From: Planococcus rifietoensis
GTDB lineage: Bacteria > Bacillota > Bacilli > Bacillales_A > Planococcaceae
NCBI RefSeq assembly: GCF_001465795.2
Contig: NZ_CP013659.2
Location: 372,001 to 436,000, forward strand
DNA length: 64,000 nt
Reading direction: 5' to 3'
Part shown: positions 51,719 through 60,133 of the stretch, piece by piece
Layout of the letters: each line of letters opens with the position of its first letter
Position numbering within the stretch: position 1 is the stretch's first letter
Translations under genes and position numbers: made by a program
The notes under the pieces: generated by a model
Database searches by the model: none
Told to the model about the DNA's origin: nothing
What the model saw: only the letters and a program-made list of their open reading frames with translations

Positions 51719-51772
51719 GTTGAATGAATTTTTTAGATTTCTTTGTAAGCGATATTCCGCAAAACAGCTGGC

Positions 51773-51849
51773 TTTCCTGGGGGCTTGCGCTGAACTAATT
51801 CGGGCTAAACGCCCGAATGGATTTCAGCACTTCGCTGATCCCCAAGGAG
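51773..51849. repeat. Second dispersed repeat family, copy 1
   Basis: A roughly 77-bp sequence (TTTCCTGGGGGCTTGCGCTG ... CACTTCGCTGATCCCCAAGG) has nested inverted arms around CGGGCtaaacGCCCG. An inverted copy with the same layout lies at 59913-59990. It follows the kinase gene, next to GATATTCCGCAAAACAGCT (51751-51769), which has reverse-oriented matches at 55690 and 60068. Confidence 0.85.
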
Positions 51850-51893
51850 TCTGCGCTATTTTGCTACATATCTATTCAATAGTTCATCCGAAA

Positions 51894-52004
51894 GAGCGGA
51901 AGGTGGCGACTCCTGCGGAAATAGCACGAGCTGAAGACCCTGGACTGAGCGTAAGCGAGGGAAGCGGCTGAAGCCGTGTCCGCGGAAAGCGCCCACCTGA
52001 AGCG
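51894..52004. repeat. Bacillaceae-type intergenic repeat
   Basis: GCGGAAGGTGGCGACTCCTG ... GTGTCCGCGGAAAGCGCCCA has inverted ends (GGTGGCG...CGCCCACC). From memory, sequences of this layout are common between genes in Bacillaceae; I cannot confirm the family name here. Confidence 0.7.
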
Positions 52005-52136
52005 ATTTTAACATTCTATTTTTCTATCTCTGATTTATTTGTTCGCCAAAAGCCAACGAAATTCCAAGAACCTAACAATAATACAAGAAAAAAGAGAGAA
52101 AATTGAAATATCTAAAAATTTTCGGATAGAACACCT

Positions 52137-52165
52137 AAAGATTGTGCTAACAATCTTTTTTTTTT
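52137..52165 (+). terminator. Intrinsic terminator of the two-component operon
   Basis: AAAGATTGT / ACAATCTTT, loop GCTA, is followed by ten Ts. It lies 58 bp before the binding-protein start, so that gene needs its own promoter or read-through. Confidence 0.85.
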
Positions 52166-52193
52166 GACCGCTATACTGTTTACAAGGCGAAAA

Positions 52194-52207
52194 GTTAAGC
52201 GCTTACA
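52194..52207 (+). promoter_or_regulatory. cre-like box before the sugar-binding protein
   Basis: GTTAAGCGCTTACA fits the cre consensus at 12 of 14 positions and contains the palindrome TAAGCGCTTA. It lies 17 nt before the start codon, so it would act as a roadblock. Confidence 0.5.
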
Positions 52208-52223
52208 AAAAGGGGGATTTCAA

Positions 52224-53522
52224 ATGAAGAAGTTTAATCTTATGTTTTTGGCGGCAGCGAGCATGGCCGCATTAGCAGCTTGTTCTTCTGGGGATGAAGA
52301 GGCGAGCGGTGGCAGTGGATCAGAAGGTTCAGCTGACGTAGACGAGATTACGGCGTGGGCTTGGGATCCGGCTTTCAACATTGCAGCTCTTGAAAACGCA
52401 AAAGAAGCTTACAATGGCGATGGCGATTACGAAGTGAACATCATTGAAAATGCACAAGACGATATTATCCAAAAACTCAACACGGGCCTCAGCTCAGGGA
52501 CAACAAACGGCATGCCGAACATTGTCCTGATTGAAGATTACCGTGCACAAAGTTTCTTGCAAGCTTATCCGGATGCTTTCCATCCATTGACGGACGTCAT
52601 CAATTCTGACGACTTCGCAGATTACAAAATTGCCACGACCAGCTACGACGGCGAGCAATACGGATTGCCGTTCGACTCAGGCGTAGCGGCTCTCTATGTC
52701 CGTACAGACTATTTGGAAGAAGCCGGCTACTCAGTTGAAGACGTAACGGACATCACATGGCAGGAATACATCGAGATCGGGAAAGACGTCAAAGAAGCAA
52801 CAGGCAAGAACATGCTGACTTTGGATCCGAACGATTTGGCGCAAGTGCGCATGATGATCCAGACAAACGGATCTTGGTATGTAGAAGAGGATGGTTCGAC
52901 ACCGAACATCGCCGGAAACGAAACACTTGAAGCCGGTTTTGAAACATACAAAGAAATGATGGATGCGGACATCGCGAAAATCGTTTCTGACTGGAGCCAA
53001 TTTGTCGGCGCGTTCAACAGTGGCGAAGTAGCCAGTGTGCCAACAGGAAACTGGATCACGCCAAGCGTCAAGCAAGCAGCTGATCAATCCGGCAAGTGGG
53101 CAGTCGTTCCAATGCCTCGCTTGGATATGGAAGGTGCAGTTAACGCATCCAACCTAGGCGGCAGCTCATGGTACGTCTTGAACGTGGACGGCAAAGAACA
53201 AGCAGCAGATTTCCTATTGAATACATTCGGTTCAAATCCTGAGTTGTACCAAACACTTGTAGAAGATATCGGCGCTCTTGGGACTTATTCACCGGCAGCT
53301 GAAGGAGATGCATACGCAGTGGAAGACGAATTCTTCGGCGGGCAGCAGCTTCTCACAGACCTTTCTACATGGACAGACGAAATTCCAGCAGTCAACTATG
53401 GCCTTCACACATATGCGATCGAAGACATCCTGGTCACTGGAATGCAAGATTATTTGAACGGCGCAGAACTGGATACAGTACTTGAAAATGTCCAAGGGCA
53501 AGCTGAAGCACAACTCAAATAA
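52224..53522 (+). CDS. Sugar ABC transporter substrate-binding lipoprotein
   Basis: This 432-residue extracellular solute-binding protein (family 1) has a signal peptide with lipobox ALAAC (Cys20), a Gly/Ser/Glu linker, then the two-lobed binding fold (WAWDPAFNIAALENAKEAY at the start; YGLPFDSGVAALYVRTDYLEEAG in the middle). It should capture galacto-oligosaccharides, inferred from the downstream glycosidases. AAAGGGGG selects ATG 52224. A hairpin terminator sits between it and the permeases, consistent with a higher level of binding protein. Confidence 0.92.
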   Translation: MKKFNLMFLAAASMAALAACSSGDEEASGGSGSEGSADVDEITAWAWDPAFNIAALENAKEAYNGDGDYEVNIIENAQDDIIQKLNTGLSSGTTNGMPNIVLIEDYRAQSFLQAYPDAFHPLTDVINSDDFADYKIATTSYDGEQYGLPFDSGVAALYVRTDYLEEAGYSVEDVTDITWQEYIEIGKDVKEATGKNMLTLDPNDLAQVRMMIQTNGSWYVEEDGSTPNIAGNETLEAGFETYKEMMDADIAKIVSDWSQFVGAFNSGEVASVPTGNWITPSVKQAADQSGKWAVVPMPRLDMEGAVNASNLGGSSWYVLNVDGKEQAADFLLNTFGSNPELYQTLVEDIGALGTYSPAAEGDAYAVEDEFFGGQQLLTDLSTWTDEIPAVNYGLHTYAIEDILVTGMQDYLNGAELDTVLENVQGQAEAQLK

Positions 53523-53540
53523 TTGATCGGAAATAAATGA

Positions 53541-53617
53541 AGCCTTGAGTTGACGCCGACGAACTGGTAGAAGTGCTTTATCACTTACCAGTTGGGCACA
53601 GCTCAAGGTTTTTTTAT
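53541..53617 (+). terminator. Hairpin attenuator between binding protein and permeases
   Basis: A two-part stem (CCTTGAG / CTCAAGG outside; AACTGGTAGAAGTG / CACTTACCAGTT inside) is followed by TTTTTTT. It lies in the operon, so partial read-through must supply the permeases. Confidence 0.85.
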
Positions 53618-53633
53618 AGGAGGAATGAGAAGC

Positions 53634-54581
53634 ATGAGCCAGCTAGGAACAAAAAAAGCCGAAGTGGATCTCCCCGTTCGTACGAAATATGAAGAGAGCA
53701 GGCGCCAAAAAACCGGTGTCTTTTTCAAGAAAAAAGTGGGTTGGCTGTTTATCATTATCTCAATCCTTGCCATCACCATTTTCAACTTTTACCCGATGGT
53801 TCAAGCGTTCCTGTTGTCTTTCCAATCCGGAATGGGCGCGAACCTGGAATATGTAGGCCTTGATAACTGGCGCCGCCTGTTCGGCGACCCAACCTTTATC
53901 GCCGCATTGACCAATACAACGATCTACTTGTTGATCCAAGTGCCGTTGATGATCATCTTGGCATTATTCTTCTCCGTATTACTGAATGACCCGAAACTGA
54001 AGTTCAAAAGTTTCTTCAGGATTGCCATTTTCCTGCCGTGTGTCACTTCACTCGTTGCCTATTCAGTCGTCTTTAAGTACTTGTTTGGCATTGATGGCAT
54101 CATCAACCAATTTTTGCTGAATTTTGGCTTTATCTCCGAAACGGTCAATTTCTTGGCTGATCCGTTTTGGGCAAAAGTCGTCATCATTTTGGCCATCACA
54201 TGGAGATGGACGGGCTATAACATGATTTTCTATTTGGCGGCATTGCAAAACGTCGACAAATCCATTTACGAAGCTGCCCGAATTGATGGGGCCAGCTCGC
54301 TCCAGCAGTTTTTCCAAATTACGGTCCCGATGCTTAAGCCGATCATTTTGTTCACATCCATCACATCGACGATCGGTACATTGCAAATCTTCGATGAAAT
54401 CGTCAACATCACAAACGGCGGACCGGGGAATGCGACCATTTCGATTTCGCAATACATTTACAACTTGTCCTTTGAATACACGCCTGACTTTGGCTACGCA
54501 TCAACCGTTTCCTACGTCATCGTAATTCTCGTAGTAATCCTTTCAATTATCCAATTCAGAGTGGCGGGTGAGAAAAAATGA
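53634..54581 (+). CDS. Sugar ABC transporter permease (MalF-type)
   Basis: This 315-residue inner-membrane permease has six helices after a charged N-terminus (about residues 30-50 begin the first). The EAA loop is YEAARIDGASSLQQFFQITVPML, which contacts the ATPase. It pairs with the next gene; the stop overlaps the next start (ATGA). GGAGG at 53620 and spacing favour ATG 53634 over ATG 53625. Confidence 0.93.
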   Translation: MSQLGTKKAEVDLPVRTKYEESRRQKTGVFFKKKVGWLFIIISILAITIFNFYPMVQAFLLSFQSGMGANLEYVGLDNWRRLFGDPTFIAALTNTTIYLLIQVPLMIILALFFSVLLNDPKLKFKSFFRIAIFLPCVTSLVAYSVVFKYLFGIDGIINQFLLNFGFISETVNFLADPFWAKVVIILAITWRWTGYNMIFYLAALQNVDKSIYEAARIDGASSLQQFFQITVPMLKPIILFTSITSTIGTLQIFDEIVNITNGGPGNATISISQYIYNLSFEYTPDFGYASTVSYVIVILVVILSIIQFRVAGEKK

Positions 54582-55405
54582 ACAGATTAAAACGAATCTT
54601 CATCTACACGTTTCTCAGTGTCGCAGCGATTGTTTCCATTTTCCCATTCCTATGGATGCTCACCAGCATCACCAATAAATCGGTCGATGTCACGCAAGGA
54701 CGTTTGCTTCCGGGAACGCATTTGATCGAAAACTTTAAAACGCTTTTTGCGACTGTCGACATAGTGCCAGCGTTAATCAACTCATCCATTATCGCGATCA
54801 TCACGACGATTTTAACGCTTCTCTTGGCATCGCTTGCCGGTTACGGGTTTGAGATTCACCGCAGCAAAGGAAAAGACATCGTCTTTACGATCTTGTTGTT
54901 GTCGATGATGATTCCGTTTGCGGCGATCATGGTGCCGCTGTACCGCATGTTCGGCAGCATCAGTGAAACGGCGCCGCTTATCGGCATCGACTCGCTTGGC
55001 GCGGTCATTTTGCCGACAGCGACTACGGCGTTCTTCATCTTCTTTTTCCGCCAAAACACCAAGATGTTTCCGAAAGATTTGGTGGAAGCGGGCCGAATCG
55101 ATGGTTTGAGTGAGATCGGCGTCTTTTTCCGGATCTACATGCCAACGATGAAAACGACTTACGCAGCTGCGGCAATCATCGCTTTCATGAACAGCTGGAA
55201 CAACTACTTATGGCCATTGGTCATTTTGCAGTCGCCGGAAAAACGGACGATTCCGCTGCTGATTTCCAATCTCGGCTCGAGCTACTCGCCAGACTATGGC
55301 GTCATCATGTCAGCGATCGTCATCGCAACATTGCCGACAGCGCTCGTATTCTTCCTCATGCAGAAGCACTTTGTTGCAGGCATGATGGGCTCGGTTAAGG
55401 GTTAA
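54578..55405 (+). CDS. Sugar ABC transporter permease (MalG-type)
   Basis: This 275-residue partner permease has six helices and the EAA loop VEAGRIDGLSEIGVFFRIYMP. It overlaps the MalF-type gene by 4 nt. No ATPase gene is in the operon; the MsmX-like ATPase at 62308 is the obvious candidate energiser, as shared ATPases do in Bacillus. Confidence 0.93.
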   Translation: MNRLKRIFIYTFLSVAAIVSIFPFLWMLTSITNKSVDVTQGRLLPGTHLIENFKTLFATVDIVPALINSSIIAIITTILTLLLASLAGYGFEIHRSKGKDIVFTILLLSMMIPFAAIMVPLYRMFGSISETAPLIGIDSLGAVILPTATTAFFIFFFRQNTKMFPKDLVEAGRIDGLSEIGVFFRIYMPTMKTTYAAAAIIAFMNSWNNYLWPLVILQSPEKRTIPLLISNLGSSYSPDYGVIMSAIVIATLPTALVFFLMQKHFVAGMMGSVKG

Positions 55406-55744
55406 ATGAAAGTTAGTTTAAGGGGACATGTCACTAGTTAAAGACTTGTTGAATTAAACGCCGCTTCGGCCGCTTTGGGCATGGCTCCCGCAAGAAGCCA
55501 GGAAAACCACCTGTCTTCTTGCTTCGCCTAGCCCGTGGACGCGCCGGCGCTAATGAATGCATTAAAAAAGCAACTCTACTTTTCAACTACTGCTAATTCA
55601 GATATGGAACAAGATAGCGTAGACTCTGCAAACCCGTGACGTCATTCCGCGCCAGCTGCATGATTTATATCTTGTTGCCGCGAAAACGTAGCTGCTTTGC
55701 GGAATATCAACACAACTTCTAAAAGTTCAAGTAGGAGGTAAATT
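55406..55744. other. Intergenic region before the alpha-galactosidase with repeat blocks
   Basis: These 339 bp hold no gene. GCAAGAAG...CTTCTTGC (about 55490-55530) can form a hairpin. Block 1 (GATATGGAACAAGATAGCGT, from 55601) and block 2 (AGCTGCTTTGCGGAATATC, about 55690-55708) recur in the same order before the GH42 gene at 59782 and 60068. They could be degenerate repeats or regulator sites. Confidence 0.6.
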
Positions 55745-57955
55745 GTGCCGATTTTATATAACGACGCCACACGTGAGTTTCATCTGCAAACCGAGAAGAC
55801 CAGCTATATTTTCAGCATCCTGAAAAATGAACAGCTTGGCCAGTTGTATTACGGCAAAAAACTGCGCCACCGGAACTCGTTCGAGCGTTTGTTTCATATC
55901 GAGGAAATGCCGAATACCGCTTGCGTCTATGAAGGCGATTTGGTGTTCTCGCTCGATATTCTCAAACAGGAATATCCGGCATACGGAACGACGGATTTCC
56001 GCGAGCCGGCATACCAAGTGCTGCAACAAGGCGGCAGCCGCATTACAAATTTCGTCTATCAAAATCACACCATCCATCAAGGGAAAAACCAGCTCGCTGG
56101 CTTGCCCGCGACATATGTCGAGCATGACGAGGAAGCGACTACCTTGGAAATTTCGTTGTATGACGAAGCGATCGATGTGGAGATCCAGCTATCCTATAGC
56201 GTATTTGAACAACTGAACGCCATCACCCGCTCCGTCCGCTTTATCAATCACGGCCAAGGAGACGTCAATTTGACGAGAGCAATGAGTGCGAGCATCGATT
56301 TGCCGGATTCGGATTTCGAGATGGTTCAGTTGTCGGGTGCGTGGGTCAGGGAGCGCCATGTCCACAATCGCAAATTGGTGCCAGGCCTTCAAAGCATCAG
56401 CAGCACAAGGGGCACGAGTAGCGCCCATCAAAATCCATTTTTGGCATTGAAGCGCCCGTCGACTACCGAGCATCACGGCGAAGTGTACGGCGTGAGTTTG
56501 GTGTACAGCGGCAATTTCCTGGCTCAAGTCGAAGTCGACCATTACGACGTGACGCGATTGATGATCGGTATCAACCCATTTGATTTTAATTGGCTGTTGG
56601 AAAGCGGCGAAAGTTTCCAGGCACCGGAAGTGGTCATGGTCTATTCGCCGGATGGCTTGAATGATATGAGCCAGACCTATCACAAGCTGTACCGTAGCCG
56701 TTTGGCGCGCGGAACATGGCGCGACCGGGAACGCCCGGTATTGATCAACAACTGGGAAGCGACGTATTTTGATTTTGATGAAACGAAAATTTTGGAACTC
56801 GCGAAGTCTTCCAAGGAATTGGGCGTGGAGTTGTTCGTCTTGGACGACGGCTGGTTCGGCAAGCGCGATGCGGACACGACGTCTCTCGGTGACTGGTTTG
56901 AAGACAAGCGCAAATTACCGAGCGGCCTCAGTCAATTGGCGAAAAACATTGCCGATTTGGAAATGAAATTCGGTTTGTGGTTCGAACCGGAAATGGTGTC
57001 AAAGGCAAGCGAATTGTACAAAGAGCATCCGGACTGGATCCTTCATGTGCCGAATCGCAAAAGCTCGCATGGCCGCAATCAACTCGTGTTGGATTTCTCC
57101 CGCCAGGAAGTGGTGGATTATATCTACGGTTTGGTAGCTGGCGTACTGCGGGATGCGCCGATTTCCTATGTGAAATGGGACATGAACCGCTATATGACAG
57201 AAGTGGGTTCATTGGAATTGCCGGCGAACCGCCAGCGGGAAGTCGCACACCGCTATATTCTTGGCGTGTATTCCTTGTACGAACGATTGACTTCGGAATT
57301 TCCGGATGTCCTGTTCGAATCCTGTGCAGGAGGCGGCAGCCGCTTCGACCCAGGAATGCTCTATTACGCGCCGCAAGGGTGGACGAGTGATGACACCGAT
57401 GCGGTCGAGCGCTTGAAGATCCAATACGGCACGTCGATGGTCTATCCGATCAGTTCGATGGGCGCGCATGTTTCAGCGGTACCGAATCATCAAGTGGGAC
57501 GCATCACGAGCTTGAAGACACGGGCGGATGTCGCGTATTTCGGCGCATTCGGCTACGAACTCGATGTCACGAAGATGAACGATGATGACAAAGTTGTTGT
57601 TGCCGAGCAAATCGCTTTCTATAAAGAAAACCGTTCGCTCATTCAACAAGGCCAATTTTATCGGCTGGCCAGCCCGTTTGCAGAAGACGGCAACGTGACA
57701 AGCTGGATGGTGGTATCAGATGATCAGAGCGAAGCGATATTCGGCTATTACCAAGTCCTTGCCAAACCGAACCCAGGATATGCACGCGCATTCTTCAAAG
57801 GGCTCAACCCCGAATTCGAATACACCATCGATGGGATCGACGATACGTTTTACGGGGATGAATTGATGGGAGCAGGCGTGCAGCTCAACCGCTATCGCCA
57901 AAACCAACATCCTTCTGATTTTTCTTCTATTATTTATAAATTAACGCGAGTGTAA
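55745..57955 (+). CDS. Alpha-galactosidase (GH36)
   Basis: This 736-residue cytoplasmic GH36 enzyme releases galactose from melibiose, raffinose and stachyose. It has an N-terminal beta domain (about 1-330), a catalytic barrel (about 330-640) and a C-terminal domain. Nucleophile D479 in VKWDMNRY and acid/base D549 in WTSDDTDA correspond to D478 and D548 of Geobacillus AgaA-type enzymes. No signal peptide. The start is GTG 55745, after AGGAGGT. First of three glycosidases in series. Confidence 0.94.
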   Translation: MPILYNDATREFHLQTEKTSYIFSILKNEQLGQLYYGKKLRHRNSFERLFHIEEMPNTACVYEGDLVFSLDILKQEYPAYGTTDFREPAYQVLQQGGSRITNFVYQNHTIHQGKNQLAGLPATYVEHDEEATTLEISLYDEAIDVEIQLSYSVFEQLNAITRSVRFINHGQGDVNLTRAMSASIDLPDSDFEMVQLSGAWVRERHVHNRKLVPGLQSISSTRGTSSAHQNPFLALKRPSTTEHHGEVYGVSLVYSGNFLAQVEVDHYDVTRLMIGINPFDFNWLLESGESFQAPEVVMVYSPDGLNDMSQTYHKLYRSRLARGTWRDRERPVLINNWEATYFDFDETKILELAKSSKELGVELFVLDDGWFGKRDADTTSLGDWFEDKRKLPSGLSQLAKNIADLEMKFGLWFEPEMVSKASELYKEHPDWILHVPNRKSSHGRNQLVLDFSRQEVVDYIYGLVAGVLRDAPISYVKWDMNRYMTEVGSLELPANRQREVAHRYILGVYSLYERLTSEFPDVLFESCAGGGSRFDPGMLYYAPQGWTSDDTDAVERLKIQYGTSMVYPISSMGAHVSAVPNHQVGRITSLKTRADVAYFGAFGYELDVTKMNDDDKVVVAEQIAFYKENRSLIQQGQFYRLASPFAEDGNVTSWMVVSDDQSEAIFGYYQVLAKPNPGYARAFFKGLNPEFEYTIDGIDDTFYGDELMGAGVQLNRYRQNQHPSDFSSIIYKLTRV

Positions 57956-57961
57956 CTGAAC

Positions 57962-57991
57962 AGTTCCGCAAAGTTAAACGCCTTGCGGAAT
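57962..57991. other. Stem-loop between the GH36 and GH35 genes
   Basis: TTCCGCAA (57964-57971) pairs with TTGCGGAA (57983-57990). There is no T-run, so not a terminator. Its right arm resembles the TTGCGGAATATC end of block 2 seen before the GH36 and GH42 genes. Confidence 0.55.
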
Positions 57992-58011
57992 CTTACATAG
58001 GAGGCGTCGAT

Positions 58012-59736
58012 GTGCTGACTGCTAAAAATGGATCGTTTTATTTTGAAGGAGAACCATTCCAAATATTGTCAGGTGGCATGCATTATTTCCGCACCGTGCC
58101 TGAACAATGGGAAGACCGCTTGCAGAAACTGAAAGCGCTCGGGCTGAACACAGTCGAAACTTATATCCCGTGGAATTTCCATGAACCGAAAAAAGGCCAA
58201 TTCCACTTTTCTGGAATGGCGAATATCGAAGCCTTTATCGAGCTGGCACATCGCTTAGGGCTGTATGTCATCCTGCGCCCGGCGCCATATATTTGTGCGG
58301 AGTGGGAAATGGGCGGCTTGCCGTCCTGGCTGATGGCAGACAAAAACTTGGTGTTGCGAAGCAGCGATCCGGCTTTTCTTGGGCATGTGGAAGATTATTT
58401 CGCGGAGTTGCTGCCGAAATTCAAAAAGCATCTATATCAAAACGGTGGCCCGGTCATCGCCATGCAGATCGAAAATGAATACGGCGCATATGGCAACGAT
58501 TCAGCCTACCTTGATTTCTTTAAAGCACAATACGAACAGCACGGGCTCGATACCTTCTTGTTCACCTCAGACGGCCCGGACTTTATCACGCAAGGCTCGA
58601 TGCCAGATGTGACGACGACCTTGAACTTCGGGTCGCGTGTGGAAGAGTCGTTCCAAGCACTTGATGCCTTCAAGCCGGATTCACCGAAAATGGTCACCGA
58701 ATTTTGGATCGGCTGGTTTGATTATTGGTCAGGAGAGCATACCGTGCGGAGCGGGGACGACGTCGCTTCGGTTTTCAAGGAAATCATGGAAAAGAACATT
58801 TCCGTCAATTTCTATATGTTCCACGGCGGAACGAACTTCGGCTTCATGAACGGCGCCAATCACTACGATGTCTATTACCCGACGATCACCAGCTACGATT
58901 ACGATAGCTTGCTGACAGAAGGCGGCGCGATCACCGAGAAATACAAGGCGGTCAAAAAAGTCTTGAGTGAGTACCGGGAAGTACCTGCTGATTTTGAGGA
59001 GAGCGTTTCTGCGAAAGCCTACGGAACTGTCACGCTGGCAGAATCGGCGAGCTTGTTCGATGTGTTGGAAACGATCAGCGACAAGGTCGAGCATATTGTG
59101 CCGCGGTCCATGGAAGATATCGGCCAGGCTTACGGCTACACGCTGTACCGGACGACCGTCAATCGGCTGGGTGAATTGAAAGTCAGCTCAAAAGACATCC
59201 GTGACCGCGGGTTTATTTACATCAACGGCCGCCATGTCGCAACGACATATATCAACGACGAGGAAAAAATGCTGAAACTGGATTTCCCGGAAGCGGTAAA
59301 TACGCTCGAGATTCTCGTGGAAAATATGGGGCGTGCCAATTACGGAGAGCATTTGACGGACCCGAAAGGCTTGGTCAACAATTTATGGCTCGGCGAACAG
59401 TATTTCTTCCACTGGGACATGTTCAAAGTGGAGCTCGAACAGTTGCCGGAAAGCTACGGAGCGGGAGAAAACTCACGCTTCCCGAAATTCTTCCGCGGCT
59501 CGTTTGATGCCGAAGAAGGCTTGGACACGTACGTCGACACGCAAGGATTCACGAAAGGCAATGTCTTCATTAACGGCTTTAACCTCGGCCGCTACTGGAA
59601 CACCGCCGGGCCGCAGCAACGATTGTACTTGCCAGGCCCATTATTGAAAAAACAACACAACGAAATCGTCGTTTTGGAACTGGAACAGACAACAACGGAT
59701 CAAATCCAATTGCTGGATGAGCCGAAGCTTGACTGA
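58012..59736 (+). CDS. Beta-galactosidase (GH35)
   Basis: This 574-residue cytoplasmic GH35 enzyme has a catalytic barrel (about residues 1-310) with RPAPYICAEWEMGGLPSW, acid/base E156 in IENEYGAYG and nucleophile E230 in VTEFW. Beta-rich C-terminal domains follow (about 370-574; ending with a GRYWNTAGPQQRLYLPGPLL jelly roll). It cleaves terminal beta-galactosides, often beta-1,3. No signal peptide. GTG start at 58012, preceded by AGGAGG. 56 bp behind GH36, so one transcript is likely. Confidence 0.93.
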   Translation: MLTAKNGSFYFEGEPFQILSGGMHYFRTVPEQWEDRLQKLKALGLNTVETYIPWNFHEPKKGQFHFSGMANIEAFIELAHRLGLYVILRPAPYICAEWEMGGLPSWLMADKNLVLRSSDPAFLGHVEDYFAELLPKFKKHLYQNGGPVIAMQIENEYGAYGNDSAYLDFFKAQYEQHGLDTFLFTSDGPDFITQGSMPDVTTTLNFGSRVEESFQALDAFKPDSPKMVTEFWIGWFDYWSGEHTVRSGDDVASVFKEIMEKNISVNFYMFHGGTNFGFMNGANHYDVYYPTITSYDYDSLLTEGGAITEKYKAVKKVLSEYREVPADFEESVSAKAYGTVTLAESASLFDVLETISDKVEHIVPRSMEDIGQAYGYTLYRTTVNRLGELKVSSKDIRDRGFIYINGRHVATTYINDEEKMLKLDFPEAVNTLEILVENMGRANYGEHLTDPKGLVNNLWLGEQYFFHWDMFKVELEQLPESYGAGENSRFPKFFRGSFDAEEGLDTYVDTQGFTKGNVFINGFNLGRYWNTAGPQQRLYLPGPLLKKQHNEIVVLELEQTTTDQIQLLDEPKLD

Positions 59737-60133
59737 AAACTAATGCTAAGAAGATGTTGTCCGTTTTTCCCTAATTTATAAGATATGGAGCGAAACAGCG
59801 TAGAAAACCGTACTGCTCAATAATGCTGCGCATTACATCGCAAAAGAAACTGCTCCCACAGCGCTGCGCACTGCGTCGCAAAGGATTGACCTTGCAAGCT
59901 TCGGTCAACACCTTTCCCGCGGGAAAGCGAAGTGCCGAAATCCACTTGGGCGTCTAAGCCCAAGTTAGTTCGGTGCAAGCCCGCAGGAAATGAATAAGCG
60001 AAGGGAAGCTGAGTTTATTCATTTGCGATGCTCGAACATAGTGAGAGTTGAGCAAAGTGTTTTAAGAAGCTGCTTCGCGGAATATCGATGGTGAAAATTC
60101 TTGGTTCAACATACATAGAAGGGATGGAATCAA
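59737..60133. repeat. Repeat-filled intergenic region before the GH42 gene
   Basis: No gene. It contains block 1 (59782-59804), a segment like the 38-kb tandem repeat (GCTCCCACAGCGCTGCGCAC then TGCGTCGC, about 59847), an inverted copy of the 51773 repeat (59913-59990, nested hairpin CTTGGGC / GCCCAAG), and block 2 (60068-60086) just before the GH42 gene. Compared with the gap before GH36 the distance between blocks 1 and 2 has grown from about 66 to about 263 bp. Confidence 0.75.
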
